This document shows positions 16,710 through 24,268 of a DNA stretch of 64,000 nucleotides, piece after piece. The translations under genes were made by a program, and so were the position numbers. The DNA is from an uncultured Pelagibacteraceae bacterium. GTDB lineage: Bacteria; Pseudomonadota; Alphaproteobacteria; Pelagibacterales; Pelagibacteraceae. Position 1 is the stretch's first letter; every line of letters begins with the position of its first letter. Under the pieces are notes generated by a model. That model had not been told where the DNA came from and made no database searches. It saw nothing but the letters and a program-made list of their open reading frames with translations. The stretch is taken from positions 1 to 64,000 of the forward strand of contig CABYPZ010000004.1 of NCBI GenBank assembly GCA_902521005.1. Reading direction: 5' to 3'.

Positions 16710-17701
16710 TTATTCCAAAAAGGACATTCGCTATTAGCAAGTAAATACTTCTTTAAATTATCATTTAATTTTAAAGTTGTTATAGACATTCCAGCCATCT
16801 CCATAGAAGTTGCATATCTTCCAACATATGTTTTAGTATTGTTAATTTTGGAATTTGTTAAATTTTCATTCACTCTTTTTGATATTATATATAGTTCTTC
16901 AAGAGGTGTTGCTCCCAAACTATTTATCATAACAGCTATATTATCGTTAATTGTTAATTTAGAATCTTCCAAAATTCTTTTATATAAGTCATCAACTAAT
17001 TCGTTTGCTGGCCTTAATTTTTCTCTTTTTATCCCAGGTTCTCCATGTATTCCCATACCTATTTCAATTTCGTCATCACTAATTTCAAAAGTAGGTTTTC
17101 CTGCCTCAGGTAGAATACAGGGCGATACTGCTACGCCAAGAGTTCTAATATTGTTATTTGCATCGATTGCTATTTTAAAAACCTCTTCAAGAGATGCTCC
17201 AGTTTCTGCAATAGCACCTGCAATTTTGAATACAAATATCATACCGGCTATTCCTCTTCTCTTTTCTTTTTCTACTTCACTTGCGCTTGCAATATCATCT
17301 GCGACTATTACTTTTTTGGTTTTAATTCCTTCAGCTTCTACGATTTCACACGCCATTTCAAAATTCATTACATCCCCACCGTAATTACCAATTATACATA
17401 ATACCCCATTGCCATTATCAGCATTTTTTATAGCTGAAACCATTTGTTCTACTGAAGGAGAGGCAAAAACGGATCCAATAGCACAAGCATCTAAAAATCC
17501 TTTACCGATATATCCAGTAAAAACTGGTAAATGCCCAGACCCACCTCCAGTTACTAATCCTACTTTATTTGAGGATTTTTTAGCTCTTGTAACTACTCTT
17601 TCATTATCTTTTGCTAAAGCATAAACATTTGGGTGTGATTTAATAAGTCCATCAATTGACTCTTCTACAAAATTACTTGGATTATTAATTATTTTTTTCA
17701 T
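16706..17701 (-). CDS. dhaK: Dihydroxyacetone kinase subunit DhaK
   Basis: Substrate-binding subunit of a two-part dihydroxyacetone kinase, 331 residues. TGGGSGHLPVFTGYIG (about 51-66) is the DhaK glycine-rich motif, and IGMGIHGEPG carries the His that covalently binds the ketone as a hemiaminal. It is full length for the family. Its partner DhaL is encoded about 2.2 kb away, beyond a block of plus-strand genes, instead of adjacent as usual. No DhaM/PTS subunit is present, so the kinase would use ATP through DhaL. Erythrulose-type kinases share this fold, so the sugar could be a C4 ketose. Confidence 0.9.
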   Translation of the reverse strand: MKKIINNPSNFVEESIDGLIKSHPNVYALAKDNERVVTRAKKSSNKVGLVTGGGSGHLPVFTGYIGKGFLDACAIGSVFASPSVEQMVSAIKNADNGNGVLCIIGNYGGDVMNFEMACEIVEAEGIKTKKVIVADDIASASEVEKEKRRGIAGMIFVFKIAGAIAETGASLEEVFKIAIDANNNIRTLGVAVSPCILPEAGKPTFEISDDEIEIGMGIHGEPGIKREKLRPANELVDDLYKRILEDSKLTINDNIAVMINSLGATPLEELYIISKRVNENLTNSKINNTKTYVGRYATSMEMAGMSITTLKLNDNLKKYLLANSECPFWNN

Positions 17702-17744
17702 AACTATTTTATATTTTAAATATTTAAATATATATACTAATAAA

Positions 17745-18884
17745 ATGATAAAATCTTTTAAAGTAGAGATTTCAAATGAAATTCTTCAAAATATAAATTC
17801 AAAAGTAAAAAACTATCAATGGCATGAAATGCCTGATGATGGAGGTTGGGATTATGGAACAAATTTAGATTATATGAAAGAATTTGCTGAATATTGGAGC
17901 AGTAAGTTTGATTGGAAAAAAACTGAAGAAAAAATAAATAAATTTAAAAATTTTAAAACTAATATTGATGGAATTGATATTCATTTCATCCATGAAAAAG
18001 GAAGTGGATCAAATCCTAAACCTTTATTATTAAATCATGGTTGGCCAGGATCAATAGTAGAATTTTTGGACATTATAGATCAACTAGCACATCCAGAAAA
18101 TTACGGAGGTAATATACAGGATGGTTTTGATGTAGTTGCACCTTCGCTTCCTGGTTATGGATTTTCAGGTCGACCTTCAAGACCTATAGGTCCAAGAAAA
18201 ATGGCATCAATATTTAATTCACTCATGACAAATTCTCTTGGTTATGAAAAATATATCTCACAAGGAGGAGACTTTGGTGGAACCATCTGTACTTGGTTAG
18301 CATACGACTTTCCAGAAAGTTTATTAGGAATTCATATAAATATTTTAATTATAAGACACCCAGATGGTCCTCAAACAAAAGAAGAAATTGAATGGCAGGA
18401 TAGATTTAAGTTGGAACAAAGAATTGAAGATGGATATAGAACTCAGCAATCTACAAAACCACAAACATTAAGTTATGCAATGATGGATAGTCCAGTTGGT
18501 GTTGCAGCCTGGATGATTGAAAAAATGCGGGGATGGTCTGATATTAAAGATGGAAACATTGAATCTGTTTATTCAAAAGATATTTTATTATCAAATATTA
18601 TGCTTTATTTAGTAACTAAAACATTCAATACTTCAACTTGGATTTATTATGGAAGAAGAGAAGAGGGGGGAAGATCACTTCCTAAAGACCATTTACCACT
18701 AAAAGTTCCAACAGCTATAGCTAAATTTCCAAAAGAATATTTAGAATGGGCTCCAAGATCTTATGTTGAAAGGATATATAATGTAAAACAATGGACAAAT
18801 ATGCCTGCTGGTGGTCATTTTGCAGCTTTAGAAAAACCAGATTTATTGATAAAAGATATTATAGAATTCGGAAAAAAATTATAA
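17745..18884 (+). CDS. Epoxide hydrolase (alpha/beta-hydrolase with EHN domain)
   Basis: The 379-residue protein has the N-terminal epoxide-hydrolase domain (ISNEILQNINSKVKNYQWHEMPD) followed by an alpha/beta-hydrolase core. Recognisable motifs are the oxyanion-hole NHGWPGSIVEF, the nucleophile elbow SQGGDFGGTICTWLA (Asp), PGYGFSG, and the catalytic His in AGGHFAALEKPD near the C-terminus. Likely opens epoxides to diols; the natural substrate is unknown. Its stop codon overlaps the ATG of the PsiE-like gene (TAATG). Confidence 0.85.
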   Translation: MIKSFKVEISNEILQNINSKVKNYQWHEMPDDGGWDYGTNLDYMKEFAEYWSSKFDWKKTEEKINKFKNFKTNIDGIDIHFIHEKGSGSNPKPLLLNHGWPGSIVEFLDIIDQLAHPENYGGNIQDGFDVVAPSLPGYGFSGRPSRPIGPRKMASIFNSLMTNSLGYEKYISQGGDFGGTICTWLAYDFPESLLGIHINILIIRHPDGPQTKEEIEWQDRFKLEQRIEDGYRTQQSTKPQTLSYAMMDSPVGVAAWMIEKMRGWSDIKDGNIESVYSKDILLSNIMLYLVTKTFNTSTWIYYGRREEGGRSLPKDHLPLKVPTAIAKFPKEYLEWAPRSYVERIYNVKQWTNMPAGGHFAALEKPDLLIKDIIEFGKKL

Positions 18885-19264
18885 TGGAAAAAATTACAAA
18901 ATATTTACAGCTTACTTTACTGTCAATAATACTTCTTAGTACAGTAATTGCTGTAGGCATTGAAATTAGAACAATGTTTATAAATCAATCTGTTACTTTA
19001 GCAGATCTTCTATTAATGTTTCTTTATTTAGAAGTTTTGGCAATGGTAAGAGTATTTTGGGATCAACAATCAATCAGTATAACTTTACCATTATTAATAG
19101 CTATTACAGCGCTAGCTAGATTTATTATTCTTCAAGGTAAAGAAATGAACCCTTCAGGATTAGTATATGAAGCAGTAGCTATACTTCTAATAGCTGGAGC
19201 AATTGTAGTTTTAAGACTACGACATAGTGAAAAATTGGGACTTAAAAAAAATAAAAAAAGGTAA
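18884..19264 (+). CDS. PsiE-like membrane protein
   Basis: The track begins this ORF at 18791, but the real start is the ATG at 18884, which overlaps the epoxide hydrolase stop by one base and gives 126 residues; the upstream extension is the hydrolase read in another frame. The protein has four hydrophobic helices (LTLLSIILLSTVIAVGIEI, LLLMFLYLEVLAMVRVF, ITLPLLIAITALARFII, VYEAVAILLIAGAIVVL) ending in a basic tail, matching the phosphate-starvation-inducible PsiE family in length and topology. Function of the family is unknown. Confidence 0.78.
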   Translation: MEKITKYLQLTLLSIILLSTVIAVGIEIRTMFINQSVTLADLLLMFLYLEVLAMVRVFWDQQSISITLPLLIAITALARFIILQGKEMNPSGLVYEAVAILLIAGAIVVLRLRHSEKLGLKKNKKR

Positions 19265-19278
19265 TTTTTAAAATTAAA

Positions 19279-19455
19279 ATGAATTTAAGTCTTTTAGCAA
19301 TAATTATATACGCTACAGGAATTTTATTTGGAGCTTTTTTCCTAGATATTTGGGGAGCAGAGACAACAATTTTAAAAGGAATTATAGGATTAGTTTGGAC
19401 AGCAATTTTTTTAATTACATTATTTTATGCAGAAAAAAAGAACAACAAAAACTGA
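19279..19455 (+). CDS. Small membrane protein, 58 residues
   Basis: Too short for the ORF track. ATG at 19279 encodes MNLSLLAIIIYATG... ending YAEKKNNKN, with two hydrophobic segments (residues about 3-22 and 32-50) around a short acidic loop (DIWGAETT). It starts 14 bp after the PsiE-like stop on the same strand, which supports real translation. No known family recognised. Confidence 0.6.
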   Translation: MNLSLLAIIIYATGILFGAFFLDIWGAETTILKGIIGLVWTAIFLITLFYAEKKNNKN

Positions 19456-19555
19456 GAGTATTCCTAAAGGATTCGCAAGGAAATATATAAAATATTATTA
19501 TGGGGTTTTCTGGACCATTTTAATAATATTTTTAATTTTCAAACTATCAAATTGA
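19427..19555 (+). CDS. Small basic single-span membrane protein, 42 residues
   Basis: Too short for the ORF track. ATG at 19427 overlaps the 58-residue gene by 29 bp in another frame. The product begins MQKKRTTKTESIPKG, then a basic amphipathic stretch ARKYIKYYYG, and one hydrophobic segment VFWTILIIFLIFKL. The positive-inside charge distribution and lack of another gene here make it plausible. Its TGA touches the Fur-box palindrome. Not recognised. Confidence 0.45.
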   Translation: MQKKRTTKTESIPKGFARKYIKYYYGVFWTILIIFLIFKLSN

Positions 19556-19572
19556 TAATGATTATCATTATT
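19554..19572. promoter_or_regulatory. Fur-box-like operator
   Basis: GATAATGATTATCATTATT matches the classical 19-bp Fur consensus GATAATGATAATCATTATC at 17 positions and contains a perfect 17-bp palindrome, ATAATGAT-T-ATCATTAT (19555-19571). It lies about 97 bp before the ATG of the cysteine-rich gene and just after the stop of the 42-residue ORF. Confidence 0.75.
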
Positions 19573-19604
19573 GAAAATAATCAAGAAAAAAAAATTTATT
19601 TTTT

Positions 19605-19623
19605 GAGAATGATAATCAATAAA
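19605..19623. promoter_or_regulatory. Second, weaker Fur-box-like site
   Basis: GAGAATGATAATCAATAAA agrees with the Fur consensus at about 15 of 19 positions, including the core AATGATAATCA. It lies 51 bp after the first site (start to start) and 46 bp before the cysteine-rich ATG, so the two could bind cooperatively. Confidence 0.5.
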
Positions 19624-19668
19624 ACACTTATTTATTGATTAAATTTTTTAAATCCATATTTATTAATT

Positions 19669-19848
19669 ATGGAAACTCAAACTTATAACTGTAAAAAATG
19701 TGGACTTACAATTTCATCTACTTGTTCAAAGTGTGATAAAGTTGTTGATGTAAAAGTTTTAGATGATGGTTGCATTGTTCAATTAACAAAATGTTTTGAT
19801 TGTGCTAATGTGCCAGTAATAAAAGATATTTGTACTGAAGTTAAGTAA
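19669..19848 (+). CDS. Cysteine-rich 59-residue protein, putative metal binder under Fur-type control
   Basis: Too short for the ORF track. ATG at 19669 to TAA at 19848. The product has eight cysteines in 59 residues: three CxxC pairs (Cys8/11, Cys19/22, Cys42/45) plus Cys35 and Cys55. C8/C11/C19/C22 resemble a zinc-ribbon or rubredoxin-like knuckle set. No signal peptide or membrane segment, so cytoplasmic. Two Fur-like boxes lie directly upstream, suggesting induction by iron (or another metal) limitation; it could store, deliver or sense metal. I do not recognise a named family. It converges on dhaL with 22 bp between. Confidence 0.7.
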   Translation: METQTYNCKKCGLTISSTCSKCDKVVDVKVLDDGCIVQLTKCFDCANVPVIKDICTEVK

Positions 19849-19870
19849 AAAACTTATTTAACGAATTTTT

Positions 19871-20458
19871 CTAAAATTTACTGCATAATAAATATAAAGC
19901 ATACATACCTGGATCATCAATATCTTTAGTTTTATCTTCAAACATTCTAGCTCTACCAATTTTAATTTTTCTTCCTTTAAAATCATTTAAAGCCTCTGCA
20001 GTTGCTTCTTTTATTGCATCCGTATAATTTTTTTCATTTTGAAGTTTTTTTACAATTGAATTCAAACTATCAGCAATTGTTTTATCGCCTAAATTTGTTT
20101 TTCCTCTTTCTAATATTGTGCTTAAACCTGTTTCAAATATTTTAATAATCTCAGCATGATTACAAGAATTTTTACCTTTTAATAATTTAGAAATATTCAT
20201 AAAAGAAAAAGCAACTAAAGTTCCAAAGCTTGAACCAGATTTTTTTACAAATGCTTGAGAACAGATCATAAAATTATTACCCATATCTGCTGAAAACTTA
20301 TCAAAATTAAGATTAATTTCTTCCAATCCATGTAATATCGTTATTCCAAGATCTCCATCACCAATTTTTCCATCTATTGCATTTAATTCATCATGGGCTT
20401 TTTTAGCTTCATCCAATAATTTTCTGAATATTTGGATTAAAATATCTTTATTAAGCAT
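19871..20458 (-). CDS. dhaL: Dihydroxyacetone kinase subunit DhaL
   Basis: ADP/ATP-binding phosphoryl-transfer subunit, 195 residues, normal length. The Mg-binding aspartates are in NAIDGKIGDGDLGITILHG (about 26-44), followed by the helical barrel with KSGSSFGTLVAFSF and DKTIADSL, and the C-terminal GRARMFEDKTKDIDDPG motif. It overlaps the Ldh2-family gene by 8 bp at the end of the taurine-type transporter operon, so its expression is tied to that transporter, whereas dhaK lies apart. Without DhaM it would phosphorylate with ATP. Confidence 0.87.
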   Translation of the reverse strand: MLNKDILIQIFRKLLDEAKKAHDELNAIDGKIGDGDLGITILHGLEEINLNFDKFSADMGNNFMICSQAFVKKSGSSFGTLVAFSFMNISKLLKGKNSCNHAEIIKIFETGLSTILERGKTNLGDKTIADSLNSIVKKLQNEKNYTDAIKEATAEALNDFKGRKIKIGRARMFEDKTKDIDDPGMYALYLLCSKF

Positions 20459-21476
20459 CTAGTTTTTTTAAATCCTTGGCTATATTAAAAGGAATATTTA
20501 TTTGTTTATTAAGATTTTTTTTATACCTTCGATGTTTTCTTTGACCAGGATATAAAATTTCTTTAACACCTTTTATTTTAGGTAATCTTTTTACTCTTTT
20601 GATGTTTTCTTTTATTCTTTTACTGTAATTTCCAACAAACAAATTAGACTTCATAACTAAAAATAAATGACCAATATTTTGTGGACCTGAGAAATCATCA
20701 AAAGGATCCTTTACTCTTCCACCGTGATTTCCACCTGTAAATACTCCACTTAATATATCTACCATCCAGGCAAGTCCCGAACCTCTAAAACTAGAAATAG
20801 GCAATTGAACACCAGCTAATGCTTTCTTTGCATTAGTAGTTGGTTTACCAAATTTATCTAAAGCAACACCTTCAGGAATTTTTTTACCTGCTCGTTCAGC
20901 AACTCTAATTTTACCTCTATTAATTACTGATACAGATGTATCTAAAATAAATGGAACTTTAGAAGATGTGGGAGTACCAAAACAAACAGGATTAGTCCCA
21001 AATAAACTCTTTCTTGCCCCATAAGGAGCAATTGCAGGAGGAGCGTTAGTAAAACAAAAAACAATTAGGTTTTTCTTAACAGCTTGTTCTGCATAATAGC
21101 CAGACATTCCATAGTGCCCACTTTTTTTGATTCCAACTAGACCGATTCCAGTTTTTTTTGCATTTTTTATTGCTTCTTTTATTGCAATGTCTGCTGCAAC
21201 AAAACCTATACTATTATCAGCATCAATTTGAGAAATAGATTGTGAAATTTTTTTAATCTTTATTTTTGGTCTTGGATTAATTAATTTTTTATTAATTCTA
21301 TCACAGTACATTTTTAATCTTGATAATCCATGAGTAGGAGCATCAACTAATTCTGCATTAATTATTGCATTTGCACATATTAATGCATGTTCATTACTTA
21401 ATTTATATTTTTTGAAAATTTTAATGATTTTACTTTTTAAAACCTTATGGTTCACTTTTAACCTTTGCCACGCCAA
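20451..21476 (-). CDS. Ldh2/MDH2-family NAD(P)H-dependent oxidoreductase
   Basis: Member of the malate/L-lactate dehydrogenase type 2 fold, which includes ureidoglycolate dehydrogenase, sulfolactate dehydrogenase (ComC) and diketogulonate reductase. The 341-residue protein has the signature residues THGLSRLKMYCDRI (about 53), KSGHYGMSGYYAE, APYGARKSLFGTNPVCFGTP and INRGKIRVAERAGKKIP. It interconverts a 2-keto and a 2-hydroxy acid; which one is not readable. The start lies inside the taurine-type permease gene (19-bp overlap), so it is in the transport operon. A C3-sulfonate such as sulfolactate would fit the HpsN-like gene 7 kb away, but that is inference. Confidence 0.8.
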   Translation of the reverse strand: MAWQRLKVNHKVLKSKIIKIFKKYKLSNEHALICANAIINAELVDAPTHGLSRLKMYCDRINKKLINPRPKIKIKKISQSISQIDADNSIGFVAADIAIKEAIKNAKKTGIGLVGIKKSGHYGMSGYYAEQAVKKNLIVFCFTNAPPAIAPYGARKSLFGTNPVCFGTPTSSKVPFILDTSVSVINRGKIRVAERAGKKIPEGVALDKFGKPTTNAKKALAGVQLPISSFRGSGLAWMVDILSGVFTGGNHGGRVKDPFDDFSGPQNIGHLFLVMKSNLFVGNYSKRIKENIKRVKRLPKIKGVKEILYPGQRKHRRYKKNLNKQINIPFNIAKDLKKLDA

Positions 21477-23383
21477 GGGATTGTTTTATCAATTATTTTT
21501 CTTAGAGTTACATCAAATAGCAATCCAAGCATTCCCATTATAAAAATTGTTATCCAAATAACTTCATATTGGAAATATTTTTTTGCAACATTTTCTACAA
21601 ATCCAATACCTGTAGTACCTGCTAAAAATTCTGCTGCAACTAATGTCCCCCAACACATACCAACTGCAACTCTTATACCAGTTAAAATTTCTGGTAATGA
21701 ATTTGGAAAAATAACATATCTAAGTATTTGTCTATTTGACGCTCCTAATGAGTGAGCAGCATGAATTTTAGATAACTGTGTACCCGAAGCTCCAGCTCTA
21801 GCAGAAATAATCATAATTGATAATGAAACCATAAATAATAAAAATACTTTTCCTGTATTATCAATTCCCAAAACTGAAATAATTAAAGGAGCCCAAGCTA
21901 AAGGAGGAACAGGTCTATAAAGTTCAATCAAAGGATCAAAAAAACCCTTCGCAAATCTATTTAAACCCATAAATAAACCAAGTGGCACACCTATAATTAT
22001 CCCAAATACCAATCCAAGGAATACCCTTAAAAAAGAATCCCAAATATGACCATAGGGAACAGGTATTTTAAATAATTTAAAATCTCCTGTGACTATCTTT
22101 AGAACTTTTCCTTTAAAATTCTGTTTAACAACTCCATCGCTACTGTGTATTGGATATTCTCCAGGAATGACATCAGCTATCCAATCAGGTAAAATAAATC
22201 CAACAATTTTACTTACATCCATCATGTCGATCCAAAGCAAAGGTATATTTTTGTAACCAACGCTAGGTTTTGACATTAAGATAAATTTATTGAGTGTATC
22301 AGATGGTTTTGGCAACCATCTTCCAGAACCTTGTTCAGAGCAACTTGTACCACTTGAAACAATTGTTCCAGCAGGGAATAAAAGCAAATCAATTAATCTA
22401 AGACCACCTTGTTCAGACTTTTGAAGATTCTCAAATTCAATAATTGCTTTTTGCATTTTATTTAAAGCATTAGGGGGATATATACTTGCAAATTCAATTC
22501 TTCTTGTAATTTTTGCAATATTTTTTGCATAATCTGATGCTATTTCCTCCGAGTCTTTTAAACTTGCTCTATAAGCTTTTATTTCATCTTTTATTTTTTT
22601 AACTGAATTTTTGAATTGTGGATTATGATTTCTTAATTTAAAAAATTCCTCATCAATAATTTTTAGTTCTTCTGCGGCAGCATTAAATTTTAAACCTTTA
22701 TCTGTTGAAGGAATTAATGGAACTTCAAAGGTATTTTCTATTGTACCAGTCCCTGCGCTTACTGTAGTAATACCCCAATCACCTTGTTCTTTAACTGCTT
22801 GAAGCCTTTTATTTAATTCTTCCTCTGTTTCAAATGGATAATCTGGTTTTTTGAAGTTTTCTATTAAAAGATTTATTTTTTCAGTTATTCCATCTATTTT
22901 TTGTTTTGTTTCCATCTCCATTAAATTATCTTTAGTAAGTAGAGGAATTAATTGACCAGTTTTATTTAAAAAACCAATCAAAACCGTCTTTTGTTGGCTG
23001 TTTAAATCTTGTGAATTCTGAATTTCAATTGATATCTTTTCTATGTTTTTATTTTCAATTTTTATTATTGAGGTACTTTTAAATTCTCTTTCCTCAATTG
23101 GAAATTGATATTTTAATCCTAATAAAGACTCGTTTATTTTAGCCACCTGACACAATTCATTAGCTGACTTAGGATAAAAACCTTTAGCAATATCCCATGA
23201 GTAATAAAGCCAAATTAATAAGATTGCACTACTTCCAACAATTACCCAGTGTGTTCCACCTTTTGCTCTTTCAGGGTTTCCAAATACAGCATCAATTTTT
23301 TCAGTTTTTATTAATTTTCTGCCATAAAGAACACATCCAACAATTGATACTAGAATTAATATAGTAATTATTTGGGTTAACAT
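21458..23383 (-). CDS. tauC: Taurine-type ABC transporter permease with large N-terminal extension
   Basis: Inner-membrane permease, 641 residues, more than twice the usual TauC/SsuC length (about 250-280). The C-terminal part from about residue 450 (IWDSFLRVFLGLVFGIIIGVP) is a standard BPD_transp_1 domain with its EAA-like loop AAHSLGASNRQILRYVIFP. The N-terminal 440 residues have two hydrophobic helices (about 3-20 and 46-63), then a long charged, helix-rich, probably extracytoplasmic region (EELNKRLQAVKEQ, FENLQKSEQGG) and a further hydrophobic stretch near 340 (LLLFPAGTIVSSG). No frameshift is visible; the ORF is continuous. It directly abuts the ATPase gene. Confidence 0.85.
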   Translation of the reverse strand: MLTQIITILILVSIVGCVLYGRKLIKTEKIDAVFGNPERAKGGTHWVIVGSSAILLIWLYYSWDIAKGFYPKSANELCQVAKINESLLGLKYQFPIEEREFKSTSIIKIENKNIEKISIEIQNSQDLNSQQKTVLIGFLNKTGQLIPLLTKDNLMEMETKQKIDGITEKINLLIENFKKPDYPFETEEELNKRLQAVKEQGDWGITTVSAGTGTIENTFEVPLIPSTDKGLKFNAAAEELKIIDEEFFKLRNHNPQFKNSVKKIKDEIKAYRASLKDSEEIASDYAKNIAKITRRIEFASIYPPNALNKMQKAIIEFENLQKSEQGGLRLIDLLLFPAGTIVSSGTSCSEQGSGRWLPKPSDTLNKFILMSKPSVGYKNIPLLWIDMMDVSKIVGFILPDWIADVIPGEYPIHSSDGVVKQNFKGKVLKIVTGDFKLFKIPVPYGHIWDSFLRVFLGLVFGIIIGVPLGLFMGLNRFAKGFFDPLIELYRPVPPLAWAPLIISVLGIDNTGKVFLLFMVSLSIMIISARAGASGTQLSKIHAAHSLGASNRQILRYVIFPNSLPEILTGIRVAVGMCWGTLVAAEFLAGTTGIGFVENVAKKYFQYEVIWITIFIMGMLGLLFDVTLRKIIDKTIPWRGKG

Positions 23384-24181
23384 TTAGTTATCTTTCCCCA
23401 TAATTTCTTCCTCCATGTTCCAAATCATGGACAAAATTTCTTCTCTTTTAGATGAAAATTCTTTATCTTTTTTAATTTCTCTTAAATCTTCTTTAAGTCC
23501 CATTTCTGCAAAAGGAAGATTATATTCCTTATGGATTCTACCAGGTCTTGGTGCCATTACGTACAATCTTTCTCCAAGCAACAAAGCTTCTTCTACAGAG
23601 TGAGTAATTAAAATAATTGTCTTTCCTGTTTCTTTCCAAATTTTTAAAACCAATGACTGCATTTTTTCTCTAGTTAATGCATCAAGCGCTCCTAACGGTT
23701 CATCCATTAGAATTAGATCTGGATCATTAATTAAACATCTTGCAAGGGCTACTCTTTGTTGCATACCCCCTGATAATTGATAAGTAGGAGTATTACCAAA
23801 TCCTTTTAGACCAACTATATCTAACCACTCATCAACTTTTTTTGCAGTTTTAATTGGATCATCTTTTTTCATTCTTAATCCAAAGTTGACATTTTCAGAA
23901 ACTGTTAACCATTCAAATAAAGCACCTTGTTGAAAAACCATACCTCTATCAACTCCAGGTCCATTAATTTCATTATTTCCCAAGGTTATAGTTCCAGATG
24001 TTGGTCTTATAAAACCTGCTGCAATATTTAATAAAGTTGTTTTTCCACAACCTGAAGGACCTAAAACAGTTAAAAGCTCACCTTTTTTTATAGTAAAATT
24101 TAAATCTTTTAATGCATGAACAGTTTCTCCCTTAGGAGATTTAAAAATCATATTTAGATTTTGAGAAACTAGATCACTCAT
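23384..24181 (-). CDS. tauB: Taurine-type ABC transporter ATP-binding protein
   Basis: ATPase of the TauB/SsuB group, 265 residues. Walker A GPSGCGKTT (about 38-46), Q-loop VFQQGALFEW, signature LSGGMQQRVALARCL, Walker B LILMDEPLGALD and H-switch THSVEEALLLGERLYVMAPRPGRI are all present; the RPGRI ending is typical for nitrate/sulfonate/taurine ATPases. It sits between the binding protein and permease genes, one base from the permease. A hairpin in the 87-bp gap upstream should lower its level relative to the binding protein. Confidence 0.92.
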   Translation of the reverse strand: MSDLVSQNLNMIFKSPKGETVHALKDLNFTIKKGELLTVLGPSGCGKTTLLNIAAGFIRPTSGTITLGNNEINGPGVDRGMVFQQGALFEWLTVSENVNFGLRMKKDDPIKTAKKVDEWLDIVGLKGFGNTPTYQLSGGMQQRVALARCLINDPDLILMDEPLGALDALTREKMQSLVLKIWKETGKTIILITHSVEEALLLGERLYVMAPRPGRIHKEYNLPFAEMGLKEDLREIKKDKEFSSKREEILSMIWNMEEEIMGKDN

Positions 24182-24213
24182 TAGACGCCTTTATATTAAA
24201 ATTTTAATAAAAA

Positions 24214-24248
24214 AAATAGGCACCAATTAATAAAATTGGCGCCTATTT
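24214..24248 (-). terminator. Intrinsic terminator/attenuator after tauA
   Basis: On the minus strand AAATAGGCGCCAAT pairs with ATTGGTGCCTATTT (one G-U pair) around a 7-nt loop, followed by a T-rich run. On the plus strand the same position is an A-C mismatch, so the structure favours the minus-strand transcript. Confidence 0.8.
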
Positions 24249-24268
24249 AAATCTTTAATACCTTTAGA

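Noticed and set aside
16839-17384. Plus-strand ORF of 181 residues
   Set aside because: Antisense to dhaK; the product is a low-quality hydrophobic/Ser-rich translation with no family features.
18791-18883. N-terminal extension of the PsiE-like ORF
   Set aside because: It is the epoxide hydrolase C-terminus read in another frame; ATG at 18884 is the coupled start.
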